Shown: positions 34,604 to 47,278, numbered from the stretch's first letter. The stretch is DNA of 64,000 bases from Augochlora pura (GCF_028453695.1 NC_135773.1:9982001-10046000), one strand, 5' to 3'. Program-made: numbers and translations. Notes: generated by a model not told the origin, from the sequence alone.

Positions 34604-36289
34604 GATTATATGAAAAAATACGAATCAAAAATTGTTTCAAATCATGGTACGTACAGTAACTTCTAATGACCTCGCGTGCTCGTCGTTCGAATTCAAAGGG
34701 TTAAAATATGTGTGACGTTTTTTTTTGTAAAACCGATAGATGTCGTAATACTTGTGGACGACAGCGCACGGTTGAAATATTGATCTCGATAGCAGATCAA
34801 TAATCGGCGGGAACTTATTGGACGGGCAAATAGATACCGTCACGCTGGGAATCGGTCGCGCTGGTTGGCCCGATGCTCGCGATACAGGAACGATGTCCGG
34901 CCATTTTTTCCCATCTCCAGCGGCCGCGTATTTTCGCCGGGCATTTCCTGCACACGCGGAGCTCACAAATCCCGTGGCCGCCGCAAGAACAGTTCTCCTG
35001 GCTGTCGCCATAAATCGAGAGGCAATTTGTCCGAACTGGTCACGCTCTTCCGTCCCTCGTGTCTCGTAATCGTTCGCGGCCAGGTTTCATTTATGCTCGG
35101 GCTCCCTTTGAATTTCATACGATCCGTATAATTCCCGGGAACCGGGAGAAGGGCTTGACCGAGTGTTCCTGCCCTCCAACGGCCATCTGGCTTCCGACGA
35201 GACCGGCGGCCTCTATTCAAAAGCTTCTGACGCACTTACTTCGCGACCCCTTTCGGTACTCCAATCGGCCCGACGCGTTTACTGCGCGACAACGTTGCTA
35301 TTATCATTTTATTGCCGGTATTATTACTGCCGCAACCCCCGCGATGAATGTCGTGCTCAAGATTGGATAGAAATCCCTTGATTGATTGACACGCTATAGC
35401 CGCCCTCGTGAAGTACTCTAATTCTCTATAAGATATTTCTGTTCTATATCAAATACTCACGCGTATTTTAATAGTAATTTCATTAAATAGTTCAGTTTCA
35501 ATTTGTTTAAAGGAAATACTTTAATTATATGAAATTCTTGAAGTTGTTGACTTGGTAATTCAAGTGTTAAACCATATGTCGATTTAATATCTTTATTTCG
35601 CGATGTTAAGGAGCCCAGTGATACAATATTCTTATAATTGTTTATTAATGCATTTTCAAAAACTCATTATTCTTTCTCACGTTTTAACAAACGATAACAA
35701 ACACAGCAATAAAATAATTCGTATGGGTTGGTGTGAAATTTAAAACATTGATTTACATGACAAATTTGGAGTATCACAACATAAAACTGACATGCTCGAT
35801 GCTGGAATATCGAACTCGTTATATTCACCTAACGTACGTTAAACATAAATACATTTATTTTGTTATCAAAATCTTTTATTTAATTCATGCATCCTGTGCT
35901 TCTAAAGCGCATGAATATGCATACCACATATTATCTATAGTGCATAGACAATATCAGTTATTATTCAATAGACATTAAAAGTAATACACGGTCATTACTT
36001 TCATTTAAACGCTATGCTATTAGAACGAGCCGAATTTCGCCGAATCGTAGATCATCAAATTCATCACCAATGTACGCCAATTGATTGACATTAATATTAC
36101 TCTTCTCTCAATTAAGGCAGATCATTAAATTCATACATTTAGTCATAATATTAATTACCGATAATTATATAGTAGAGGATGAATATTCTTCAATAGCAAT
36201 TCCTTCTTCTCATTATTCTACAAACAATGGTTTAACGAACATTTCTAATTAACAAGTATGAAAAATAGTATCAAGATTAAAAATAAAAA
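34604..36289. other. Gene-free stretch
   Basis: A CpG-rich island occupies about 34740-35390, with overlapping frames on both strands and none recognisable. The remainder to 36289 is AT-rich. A homeodomain-type TAATTA is frequent, as across the window. Confidence 0.4.
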
Positions 36290-36825
36290 TAATTATTTAT
36301 TGAATCCACAATGAATTTGGTACTGAAAACACAGAATAAGGTAAGAAAATAACCATTCGTATCATACAAATTATAATACAAAGATGTACAATCTTTAAAA
36401 TATTCTGAATCATCTTCTAATTTCATTAAATGGATCTGAAATATTAATTTTCACCAAACGAAATGCCTCAAATAATACTTCATCGAATTCATAATGAATT
36501 CAATAATAACTGTGCATAAAAGATGACAAATAATCGAATTATATTAAAACGAAAGCATAAGGGTCAGAGTTAGGTATTAGGTTTTAAAATATTTCGAATC
36601 ATCCCTTGATTATTTTTTTAAACCAGGCTGAAATATCTATGTTCAACAAACAAGAACTTAAAATAGTGCTCGAACAAATTCATAGTGAACGCTAAATAAT
36701 CTTGAATGATAGGAAAACATGCGATTATTTCAAAAGAAAAGCATGAAGGTATATTCCCTTTAAAATATTCCGAATCATCTCCCGATTAGCCCCTTTAAAC
36801 GAGTCTGAAGAACTTGTCGATCATT
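36290..36825. repeat. Diverged tandem repeat, period about 180-190 bp, about three copies
   Basis: The anchor ttaaaatatt(c/t)(t/c)gaatcatc recurs at 36393, 36582 and 36758. Each is followed by an AT-rich tract and a 'tctgaa' or 'ctgaaatat' block, then by a 'ttcata.tgaa' block and 'gaaaagcat'-like sequence before the next anchor. The period shrinks from 189 to 176 through indels. It is satellite-like in size but only a few units long. Confidence 0.65.
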
Positions 36826-39800
36826 TCGCATTGAATCGCGATAGAAATCGTTCGGGTCCGAGTATTTTGACAGCGAGAGGTCATCGACAACGATGATTGA
36901 AGCGATAACGCGCCCGTCTTGGCCGTCGTCTCGACGACGCACTCGAGTCCGCGTTATAGACGTGAATCAGTGCGCACGTCTATCAAGAAATCGATTCCGC
37001 TCCGTCGGCTACGAGCACTTTAGGACCGTTCCTTGCGGGGAAAACTTAAAGCCACCCTTATCCGCAACTTAACTCGTTCGTCGTAAACGTCTTTGCTCGC
37101 GAATCCTAGCCCGCCGAGGCTAGAGCACTGGAAGGGGTGGGGGGGAGCTCTGTATCCTCCCATCCCACTCTATCCGCGTTGTCTGAGACTGATCGAACGA
37201 AACGAAGACGTTCAAACGCTCCGATCGAACACTCGAGCCTGAGTGCACGCGAATCGAGTTGTTTTAACTCGATTCTTAAAATCGATTCGCCGTGCTCTGT
37301 CTCGGAAACAATAATTGTAGACGCTCACTGCTCGATCTTCACGAGTAAGAGGACTCGGGGACCACAGTTTCGAGGAGTGAGCGCTTAACGCGAATTCGGT
37401 TAACTCAAGTCAGCTGAAAAATTAACCAAAGGATTCGTTTGTAATATCGTGGATAAATGTTATACGGTGTAAGAAACTACTCTTACACTGAATCTTCAGA
37501 TTTTTGATTGATTGTTCATGTCTGAGTTGTTATAATAATGGAAGTGATGTCGTAGTAAATCTAATCCCGTATTAATCAGTTAGCTAATTTAATCTCTTCA
37601 AAAAGTCTGTAAATTACTGTAATTAGGCTGTGTATATTTAATTTTAGCTCTTACGTCTCCAAACGATCCGAGTAATTTAGTTCCGTTTTTAAAAAGTTAT
37701 ACCGGTTTAAAAGTTTTATACCTACTTATACTACTATATCACTTTTTTATACCTACAGTATACGTATACTTTACTTGCTTAACCGCGTCATTTGCATACT
37801 TGAAACTGTTTTGAATTCGCATTGTGCAGATTGGTCGGAAACGAAACGAACTTTTGGTCCGACCTAGTATATGTATAAGTTTAACTTTCAACTGCAACCG
37901 GTTTACTTTTAGCGAGTCTCGCTTCGTGGTTCTAATAGTACAATATTTACAATTAAACATTTATTTACACGAAGGAGGTTCCATTTGTTCCTGAAGTTAA
38001 ACGGGCAGCAAACTTCTGTGCGACAGTCTATGTAGAATGTAACGGCTGGTTCAATAATATTATACTGAAATTCAATTGATATTATTAAACTGCATTTTAT
38101 TATCAATAATAATTAGTAATTTTTAGTGTCCAATAATGAATAAAGCTATTCATTATAGCTAGAATTATTGAATATTATCACCTACACTACTATACAATAA
38201 ATCTATTAGGCAATTACAAAGTTAATAAAATAATCGAAGCCATCAAAATTGAAAGTAAAATTAAATTATTGCTATAATAATTTATCTAAATAATAATAAT
38301 AACAATTATAACAGAATAATTAATAAGTCCAATTACTAATGTTAACTCATTCATGTCGGATAAGAGAAGAAATTATCATAGCTTGAAACCATTTTCGAAA
38401 TCCAAAAGTATTGCGACATTAGGAAAGATGCATAGGCGAGGATCAGCCAACGTGGCTGATTCATACAGGCTAATTCTGCTTCATAGTACCTTTACCGAGG
38501 AATGCAAACTTACCCTCTTATCCCGCGGATTGTCTACATAATTCTTGACTAGCGATTTAAGTCGGTTTCTAACATTCGATCTCATTAGCGCAACCATGTT
38601 TGTGTTTATTAAATTGAATAAAGTCATAAATTGAAATGTTCGAGTTGTTAAACATTGTCGACTGGACAGATGTTAGAATTGATTTTCTGCTTATTTACAG
38701 ATAACAATTCTATCATTTTTTCAATCCTAATATTACGGAGAAACATGAGAGAATGTATAAGAGATGTAAAGTCATCGTCGCAATCACATTTCTCATATTC
38801 TTTGTGTTGCATGTAGGCAAATTATATTATACTCTACTGCTTATTTTTCGTAAGGAATCGAAATAATTTCAATTCGACGGAAGCAAACATTTTTATTGTC
38901 CGCGATAATCCACGGAAACACCTTCCATAGAATCAATATCGAAAAGTAAATAATTCCGCATTCCGAAATCAAATAATATTTACACGAGATTAATTCACTT
39001 TGTGGTGTTACAAAGCGTAAATCCTATCTTATCGAGAATAATAATGGTATTAACGTGCAAAGTATCAATGGGATCAATGCACAAAATACAATCGATAACA
39101 TATAAACAACGACTGCATCGCTTCTGGACATATGAAAACACCATAATTAATCAAAATAATCAAATTTCTGCAGTATGCGAAATATTTTAGCAAGTACTTA
39201 TATTTAATGAAAAAAATAATTAATTAATATATTTAATTAAAGAAAAGATGAAAGTGTCCGCGTAATATTAAACATACATTTTTGTTGAAATAATGTTCTT
39301 ATATAAATTTTTTATATTGTATCTATGCAGTACGTATATATATTCTTTAATTCTATTATGTAATTAAATACACCTAGGAAGAAAAAATGATGTTTATGGC
39401 ACCGTCTTTTACATGGATACAAAATGACTCTCCCATAAGCAGACGTGAAACCTTCCAATACCTTAAGCGTCGTAGAGTTAAACATTTTTTATTTTAATTA
39501 CCTGCACCGATTGCATAGCTCTGACTGTAATTGAAAAGCAAGAAATTATTATACTTATACGGAATGATCACAATTATTACTAATATAGCAATTCAGGTGA
39601 AATACTTAATTTAGAATTATTTTCTTCATTCTACTTCTCATTTCCAAATTAACAAACAACTGTTTCGCTCACCCTAAATGTCCCACTTTTTCTAGAAAAT
39701 AAATAAACAAATCCACAACTGAAAGAGACGATAAATGTATTTGGTTTTATAATTGTAGAAATGATTATATTTATTTAGATACTTAGATCATAAAAGAAGA

Positions 39801-42800
39801 ATGTTTTGCATTGTATGCGGTTACTCAAGGATTTTGCGATACAACAATAGCATCGACAGACACTAATACGCCGCGGTAGCATTTTTCCAGCGACTTTATC
39901 TTGACGTCTCTTTCCCTATAGACAGCCAGGGATGCGTTCTGTCGCGTAGTTTAATGGACATCGTATAGAGTGTAGCCTTTCGCGTTCGACACACAACGAA
40001 AGAACCGATCCCGAACGACGTTAAACGTTTGACAGGCCATTTGGTAAATTCGGCGAAACTTTTAATGAAGTTAGGGATAGTTGGCCGGTCGCTTCGCGCC
40101 GGTTGGCAAGCGTACGCGCCTTGTTCGAAACTGGTATTACTCTCCTGTCAGCTGGCACGGATTTTCATTGGCGGATAATGCCGGGATTGAAGTGGAAATC
40201 CATTTGTATTCAAAGTTCTGCGACTTTAAGAATCTTTTTGCCCGGCCACCGCGGCCAGCTTTGACTTTGACGGATGCTGGGACCGTTTGCTACTGAAATT
40301 CCGGTATCTTTATGGTCTTCGCGACACTTTGATACTGAGCGCTGGGTCTACCGGCAGAGAAATTCCTGATCTTCCGCTCTTTTGTACTTTTTCTGGCTCA
40401 TAGATAGCGAAGAATCATTCGGTTCGGATATCTGGGGTGTTCGCGGAATAGGGTGCCGCGCAGTTTCTCGTTCCGTGGAAGGAAAATATCGCTGGCGGTT
40501 ACGCTAACGACTTCAAATATTCGAATAATTCAATGGTAAATATGAAGAACGACCGCTTTTTGAAGAACAAGTTTATAGCTCCGAAAATTCAGAACAGTTC
40601 TTTTAAGACGTTTCGTAGCCGCGCGTACAAAATCAATCGTTAGTTTTCACGCGTGATGATTACCTGAAGAACCTCAGGTAAGTCATAACTCTCGTTTGCT
40701 TATTCAAGAATTTGAAAACTTACCTGCTACCGCATCTAACACATTCACGTAAAGATAGTTTATCTAATATTTGTGCTTCGAAAGTTTCGCTTTATCTTAA
40801 CTGTGTTAGTTAATTTTGTTTAAACATCAGGAAGTAAAATAGACAAGAGAATACTAAAAGGTTTCATTAGGAATAGAAATTCTTACAATCAATACACAAC
40901 TAGGAGTAGTAAATTTTTCAATAGTATATTTTCGATATAGTGATTCCTCGACACATTCATGATCCTAAAATCACTCCGTGTTTGACGTTATTAATTATTT
41001 CTTTTACGAAATGATACGATAAGATAGCTACGGAAGTGCTTAATAATGTAATCGACAAAAAGAATTCTTTTTCTATTTGTTCTAAAAACTCAAAAAATTC
41101 AGAAAATTCATCCCTTCATCGACCAATTTAAATGTCTATTTTTACATCATTATCTACTATTATCGTTTCATTTATTAGGTCAGTTTTATAACAAAATTTA
41201 TAAACGAGTTCATCGAATTTATTTAGAAGTTTCTTCGAAATAATATTCAGAAGCCATAATAAAGTTCTTGCATAATGTACCTAATTCCTCAATAGAAGAA
41301 TACTGAAGTAGAAACATTTGCGCATGCCACACACGCTAATAGATCATTATTATAAATCTGGCGATGAAATTTTATCGCGGAATCAACGCCGCAGAATATC
41401 TTTGTCTCGTTAGGGCTGGAGGGGTTTAAGGGCTTATCACATCATCGACTTTGACGACTGACACCCAAGGTGGGTTCTCTTGTGTCAAACGAGGTGTAAG
41501 CGCCGGGGGTGTTCGCGCGAATTATCGAGCTCTTCCACCTCCTACGCCTTGTCTCCCTATACTTTCGAGCTTGTCCTTGATAGTGTCTGGACCGTCCATG
41601 TTGGTAGCTGCCATTACCATCGTCTGCGAATCTCTCTCCTCGTTACTTTACCACGTCGCTTCCTAGAAAATCGTTTATGTAATTATTACCTTCTTTCTTT
41701 TCGTAATTTGCGTAAAATTTACGCAGAACAGCTATAATATAGAGTCTCGATTATTTGAACTAATTTAGGAAACACAATTATTTAAATAACAGAACAGTTA
41801 AGTTTTGGATTAAATAAATAGTACAATAAATCATTTTAAAGCGATCTAAAACATAAAAAAATACATGCGGATAACGTTTAATCCCGTGCATTACGATATA
41901 TGTCACAGCAACGTATTGATTAGCAATTTTTGGTTCTTAATCATTTTTATAATAGAAACAGACAAGTTTCGTTCTTTTTTTGTATGACTTCATTGACTTT
42001 CATTTCTAGATTTTGATAACAAAAGAATCAAAATTTTGTTTTGCTTTAAAAGAAATGAATCAATTTCATTCTTCGAGATATCTCGCATCAAAAGAAAATA
42101 TTCTCAAAAGAAACGTCACCAATGATTTTTCCTACATGTTTGGTACCAATGCACCACGAGGAACCAGTCGATCGATGCATAAATCATTAGGATGTATAAA
42201 AACGGAACCAAGTAAAATTTTCCGTGTTCGATCGTTAAAACCGTTTATCCCCCGTAATCCTTCCTTTCGCTCCGTTCGCATTTATCCGCAAAAAGGAGCG
42301 AATCCCGCGTATAAAAGCAAAATCGTAGAAACCAGCCCTCGTAAAATTGAATAAAAATCGCAGAAATGTTTCGATGGGGCGGTCCCGCGAGATTCGAAGA
42401 ATGGAAAAAACATCGACGGTTTCCAGCGTCTCGTTACGAGGCGAGAGGTATCGCAGTTGTGCGTGAACGAGGATCGAGGTACAGTAAATTCTCCCCAATT
42501 GTCCTCCAGCTTGCAAACAAAAAGGGAAAATTTGCAAAAATGGGATACGATTATTCGAGGCTTGTGACTCGTGTTCATAGTTGCTGACAAAGTTCTGCAA
42601 GAAGCAATAACATAAAAAGTTGTTACAAGATTTTTATGTAAGCAACTTTGAAGTTTTAACTTATAATAATTTAAAAATATTTAATAATATTGAATCGAGT
42701 TAGCAAAACATTTGCTTACACCACTTTCGCTTTAAACTGCTCAAATGATGCTGGGGATGTGTATACGTGCATCAAGCATTTAGTTATTTGGAATTATTGT

Positions 42801-43186
42801 TAATAGAAGATCCTTGGCAGTGACACATCGCTTTGGCAAGATTAAAGGTCATCAAAAGGGAAATTAGGAGAAATAGGGGAAACCTCTGTACGTAACAGTC
42901 CCAACTGGCATTATACCACTCTTTCGATCGGCAGTACGCATTCATAAACAGCTTCTCGACTCGTGACCCGAGCGTTAACGATCGTCAGACAGCCGCGTGG
43001 CACGTCAAACACTCGTCCGACCTTGTAAAAACCAACAAGACAATCTCTCGTCATCGGTGACATGAATATCAACCAACAAAAGACCGGATGTTTGAATGCT
43101 AAAACGCTTCTCGCGAAGAATACACGCGACCCGGAGTAAACAGCATCATTTTTTTTCCACCGTTCCCGAAGGGAATGGTCGCGTGA
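36826..43186. other. Long gene-free stretch
   Basis: A CpG-rich block at 36826-37390 has initiator-like atcagtg at 36966 but no TATA box or gene. From 37390 to 39840 the sequence is AT-rich with nothing recognised. Another GC-richer block lies at about 39840-40480. AT-rich sequence follows to 41340, then short CpG-rich patches at 41400-41660 and 42230-42500. No exon or transposon could be supported. Confidence 0.4.
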
Positions 43187-43205
43187 GCGCGCGCGCGCGC
43201 GCGCG
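43187..43205. repeat. (GC)n microsatellite
   Basis: Nineteen bases of alternating G and C, a potential Z-DNA former, inside a CpG-rich island. Confidence 0.9.
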
Positions 43206-43320
43206 AATCCCCGGTCGAGAAGCGAAAAAGAAGACACGATTTAGATGAGGGGAGGCGGTCGCCCGAGCCGGCTAATCTCTCACATAAATTTCCGTTAATT
43301 AGCGGTACGTTCTCAATCAC

Positions 43321-43489
43321 GTCGAGAGGGAACCGTCCGAGGACTCCGCGCGTACCGGCGCGTACCGGCGCGCACAGATCGGCGGGTTCGCACGTGGAGG
43401 CGACTGGCAAACGAGGCGATTGTTCGTCGGCGAATCCTCGGTTCACGGACACGGGACAATGTGACCGGGACTGGCTCGCAAAAGGTCCC
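43321..43489 (+). repeat. GC-rich direct repeat, copy 1
   Basis: This is homologous to 44091-44254. Shared landmarks in order are gtcgagg/gtcgaga, ggactccgcgcgt, gg(c)gggttcgcac, ggcaaacgag.cgattgt, gattcacggacacgggacaa (first copy: ggttcacggac) and agcaaaaggt-like tail. Copy 1 carries an internal duplication of cgtaccggcg. There is no known family. Confidence 0.75.
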
Positions 43490-44090
43490 TCTTCTGATAC
43501 TCCAGTTTTTGTAAACTCGCGTGCATGGCTCTGATATCCAACGCGCTATCGTTTGTTCACAGTCGTATTTTCGAAAACATGTCAATACGTGTAATGTTAT
43601 CGACAGTGTTCTCTTAGTCGCTATATAATTTGTATAATAATTAGACTGCGGATCTTCATGCACTTATAAGAGGAAGCTCTAGATCATACGTCAAACAAAA
43701 TAATCAAAATTTTAAGGTTTTAAGGTTTTTGTTTGAAACCCATGAAATTTCAGTTAGTCAGTTTTTAGAGTTCGATTGACATAAAGTTGACGTAACGTTG
43801 TCAAACCCTCACTTGTACGTGTGATGAGTTTCAGAAAGGGGGAGCTAATACAAAAGGGGGCCAAACCCAAAGGGCCAGGTCAGGATAATGTCGTTGTTAT
43901 GTCAACCTTATATAATCCTGACAAAATCGACTCTAATACTTTACAAATGCATGCTAGAAAGAACGGAAGCAATGATAAAAGCTGCACAAGTTAAAGGTAT
44001 TCCACACGTACTATCTTAATGCTTGGGAGAGTAGATAGCCGCGTGTATCAATTTCACTAGCAAATTGCACAATTCCGAAACAACGATCAT
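43490..44090. other. Spacer between the GC-rich direct repeats
   Basis: Mainly AT-rich. Contains a hairpin with arms gtcaggat (43879-43886) and atcctgac (43915-43922) next to a G-rich phrase. No gene is recognised. Confidence 0.45.
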
Positions 44091-44254
44091 GTCGAGGACG
44101 AGTCGTTGAAGGACTCCGCGCGTGCAGGTCGGCAGGTTCGCACGAGGGAGGGGGCGATCGGCAAACGAGTCGATTGTCCGCCGCCGGCGTGACGCGGCGA
44201 TCCCGGATTCACGGACACGGGACAATGTGTCCAGGACCAGCTAGCAAAAGGTTC
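44091..44254 (+). repeat. GC-rich direct repeat, copy 2
   Basis: Second copy of the 43321-43489 unit, 770 bp downstream. Minus-strand frames in both copies contain similar Arg-rich peptides (SRVRE..RRRTI.SFA), which follows from the DNA duplication. Confidence 0.75.
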
Positions 44255-44741
44255 CTAGGCGATCTAGCGTCCGGTCCGTATCGAACGCCAGTGGACGGCT
44301 GCCAATCGCGGATGTTGCAATTCCAGCTGGCCGACGCCACCACGGTTCGCCGACACGCTGGAATTCCACTCGAGGAATCACGCGAGAGAATTCTGTCGTG
44401 TGGGAATTTGAACGGGGCACCTTCTTTTTTGCCCACCCTCGTCACTGTACCTCCTCCATTATGAATTTCAAGCTTTTCTCGCCCGGAATCCGCGGAACGC
44501 GTGGCACGCAATGCTCGATCCCCGATCTTCGGCCTCCTTCGTCCTCGTTTCGATCACAGGGCTTGCTTGGTTAATATGAAATTCTTCTTCGGCAAAGCTT
44601 TCTTCTTCCTTTTCAGCGAGGTAGTTATACCGTGATCTTGCGCATTGTCGCGAACGATGTCGCATCGTCACATTGTACGATGCAACTCGCAGATAAGGGA
44701 GAGATAGCATGAATGGGACAGTTTCGTTTCGAGTCCAATCT
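44255..44741. other. Gene-free stretch
   Basis: CpG-rich to about 44550, then mixed. Overlapping frames on both strands have no recognisable content. Confidence 0.4.
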
Positions 44742-45292
44742 TTAACCCCTTGCACTGTAATAACGAGTCAGACTTTTGACGAACATTTCTTACATAGTTT
44801 AATAAATACGACTGCCAATCATTTCTATTAAATGGAAACAATATTTGAATCTTCCGTCGTAAAAATCTGGGAATGAAAGTAAATGAAGGCAATCGCGAAA
44901 CAAAAGCCTCTTGTTCCATCGAGGAAATTATTAACCTCTTAGGCACTGAGCACTGCTATAGTGGCTTTCGCGGATATCATCTTGCTGTACAGCGCACCAC
45001 TGTAGTGGCTTTCGGGGATGCCGTCTAATAAATTGTTAAAGTTAAAATGCGTGCATCATATCTTTAAGAAAAATTATAATTTAATCAACAAACACTTCAT
45101 TTCAATGCACTCATGTAAAGAGCAGCATTATTCGTCACACATTGCAGTGTCGTATCATTTACACGCAATTCGCGTTAAACTCTGCCGTACCGAGAAACAG
45201 CCCCGCGTAAAGTTCCGCCGCGGTTAAGAGGTTAAGGACGAAAAAGTGCTAATCAACGCAATTCTAAAAGATATCACAGTGCAAGGGATTAA
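44742..45292. mobile_element. piggyBac-like MITE, family 1, with nested insertion
   Basis: Bounded by TTAA at 44742-44745 and 45289-45292. The ends are TTAACCCCTTGCACTGTAAT and, inward from the right, TTAATCCCTTGCACTGTGAT. Without the insertion at 44931-45235 the element is about 250 bp, the same as the copy at 31963. The internal ataacgagtcagac matches the family. Confidence 0.85.
44931..45235. mobile_element. piggyBac-like MITE, family 4, nested in a family 1 MITE
   Basis: Flanked by TTAA at 44931-44934 and 45232-45235. The terminal repeat is TTAACCTCTTA. Near the left end the phrase tagtggctttcg(c/g)ggat occurs twice, about 50 bp apart. It is 305 bp with no transposase. It interrupts the host element exactly at a TTAA. 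Confidence 0.85.
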
Positions 45293-46305
45293 GAAACAAT
45301 GTGACCGTTTCACTTCTATTTGGTTGAGTGAATAGGTCAAACATCTGACTACCTCTGATTATTGGGTCAGACATAACCAATTTACCTACAATTATTACAA
45401 GATTATAATTGGGCTGCGTAATTTTATGCAAAATAACATTGAAAGTACCGTTCAGAGGTATTCGAACGGCATCACAAGCTAAAAGGGATACAGGTTTTCA
45501 GTATACTTCTGTTGAATCTTAAAATAAAGTATATAGTAATTACATTGATTGCATACTTAACGATAATTAATACTTACCTCGGTCTAAATAGCTTTCATCA
45601 ATATTTGCCCGTTGCATCGGACTGTCGGAACAATTTCGAATTTTTCCAAGAGTATATATAAGAGCAAAAAAGGCTTTAAGCTTTTCCAATAATCCAATAT
45701 TACATTATTGAGTCGATTGGCTGAAATTAGATAGGGTAAAACCCTGTTTGGTTTTACTAATATACTGTTTCGTTTAATTAAAGTAATTGAAATTTCGGAT
45801 TGCTGTGCAATTCACTTTTTACTGCATCGATTTTGGTGAATTTCCATGTTTGTCTCTAAAATTATTTACACAGACTTATCTTACATGATATATAAACTAC
45901 TGAAAACAATTGTAACAGAATAAACAATATTTTTGTCTTCATTCAAACGTCACTCTAAACTCTTTAAAGTGATTACGAACAAAAGAAGTACACGTTGTAC
46001 AACTTCCATAGACAATAATTTCAACAACGAATCATTTAACCATAAATTTATTCCTAATAATATTGTATTATTAATTCTGCAGATTATAAAATGCTAGGTG
46101 ATCTTAATACGAAAACGATCTCCATGGGTGGGATTCCAAGTATTTGTACTTCACCATTTCAACTGAATTAAATTTCAATTTTAAATGTGCAGCGAGTATC
46201 GTTAATTTTCTTGCTGCCGTGCCGTGGAACGAGAATAATTAGAGATCTCGGCTGAGTAGGTGTTAACGTTGAGAAAAACGGCACGTTTAGCAGCTTTGAA
46301 GGTAT
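45293..46305. other. Gene-free stretch
   Basis: AT-rich. Apart from the promoter and first-exon candidate at 45578-45660, nothing is recognised. Confidence 0.45.
45578..45660 (-). promoter_or_regulatory. Candidate promoter plus first coding exon
   Basis: Minus strand: TATATATA at 45660-45653, then an initiator-like gaCAGTcc with +1 near 45623, then ATG at 45617. After 13 codons plus one base (MQRANIDESYLDR) comes a perfect donor, GAG|GTAAGT, at 45578/45577. Spacing from TATA to initiator (about 31-37 nt) is right. No second exon could be located, so this may be a chance alignment of short motifs. Confidence 0.22.
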
Positions 46306-46397
46306 GTAACGATGAACTCCGCGAAAGTTTGGAGTTCTTTCGGTCGTTACAGTTTTCGAACTCTCGCTATGAACTCGAACTTTACGAGAACGAGTTC
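46306..46397. other. Two adjacent hairpins
   Basis: The first is gtaacga...tcgttac enclosing gaactcc...ggagttc (46306-46350). The second is gaactcg...cgagttc (46371-46397). The recurrent gaactc/gagttc elements suggest a palindromic binding site or a decayed foldback. Confidence 0.5.
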
Positions 46398-46620
46398 TAA
46401 GGAAGCTACTCGTCCCGCGTGATATCGTTCGCAGTCTAGCCGGTCCCCAAACTGAATGGAATCGAATAGACTAATCTACGAAATGCGAGCTGGGAAATGG
46501 TGATAATCCAGTCATTTATGAACTATTATTTATCCAACGTTCTGGCATTTTGCACATCCCTGATACTGCAAATATTAGTAATATTCGGAAGTATTTCGAT
46601 TTTCTTTTACACTAATTATA

Positions 46621-47157
46621 TTAGGTTGGTACATATGAAATGTCGGACTTTTAAGTAAATATATAAAACTGCATATCTTTTTTCAAAAGCTATTGATTTA
46701 ATTAACCCTTTGGCTACGGCAGACTTTGGCACGGCCGTAGTTTTTCGTTAGACATGCATTTCCGAGGAAGTATATTAAAATATTTAAAATATTGAATTCT
46801 GTTACATTAAACCAATATTACTTGAAGTGAAGAATAATATTAAGATTTTTTACAATATATAACATAAATATTGCACAATATATAATTAATCAAATTTAAT
46901 AATAAACGGGGTGGAAATTTGATCTTGAAGCCTATTGGCGCCTACAGTACCGGGAAGACAACATGTGTCGGACGCCAATAGGCGCCAACAGTAGTCAAAG
47001 GGTTAAAATGTGCCCCATTTATTTCAATACACTTTTCCCAACTTTTAATTCACAGATGTCTGTCTTCAAGAAATTCTGATTTTTCGGATCAATAAACTGT
47101 AGCATGGAATTTTTCAGACTGTCTCCATTTACATACTGTTTAGCCCACAAAAACTAC
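46621..47157 (-). pseudogene. mariner transposase 3' remnant
   Basis: The plus strand starts with the mariner-type terminal repeat TTAGGTTGGTACATATGAAA. Read on the minus strand it ends a decayed transposase: a stretch reading AKQYVNGDSLKNSMLQFI, then, after a frame slip, WEKCIEINGAH just before the original stop. These match the C-terminal region usual for mariner transposases. The catalytic DDE/D region is absent. The remnant is split by the MITE at 46702-47006. Outside the MITE it is clearly related to the left end of the composite repeat at 33765. Confidence 0.7.
46702..47006. mobile_element. piggyBac-like MITE, family 5, inserted in mariner
   Basis: TTAA lies on both sides. The ends are TTAACCCTTTGGCTAC and, inward from the right, TTAACCCTTTGACTAC (one mismatch in 16). 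It is 305 bp. An inner motif, ggcgcc(t/a)acagta, is repeated near the right end. It sits in the mariner remnant at a TTAA next to the transposase stop codon. The uninterrupted sequence can be seen at about 33835-33855. Confidence 0.85.
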
Positions 47158-47278
47158 GCATACGTCGTACAAAACAATTGCGAAATTAAATGAAGTAAAA
47201 TATAAAATTTTATAAAACATAGATCTTTTGCCAAGCGACTTTCGCTATTTTAAACATTTAGGACCGTTTTTACGGGCT

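Noticed and set aside
43099..43663. Arg-rich minus-strand frames of more than 110 codons
   Set aside because: They start with non-ATG codons or lie in the duplicated CpG-rich module and the (GC)n run. Similarity between copies reflects DNA duplication.
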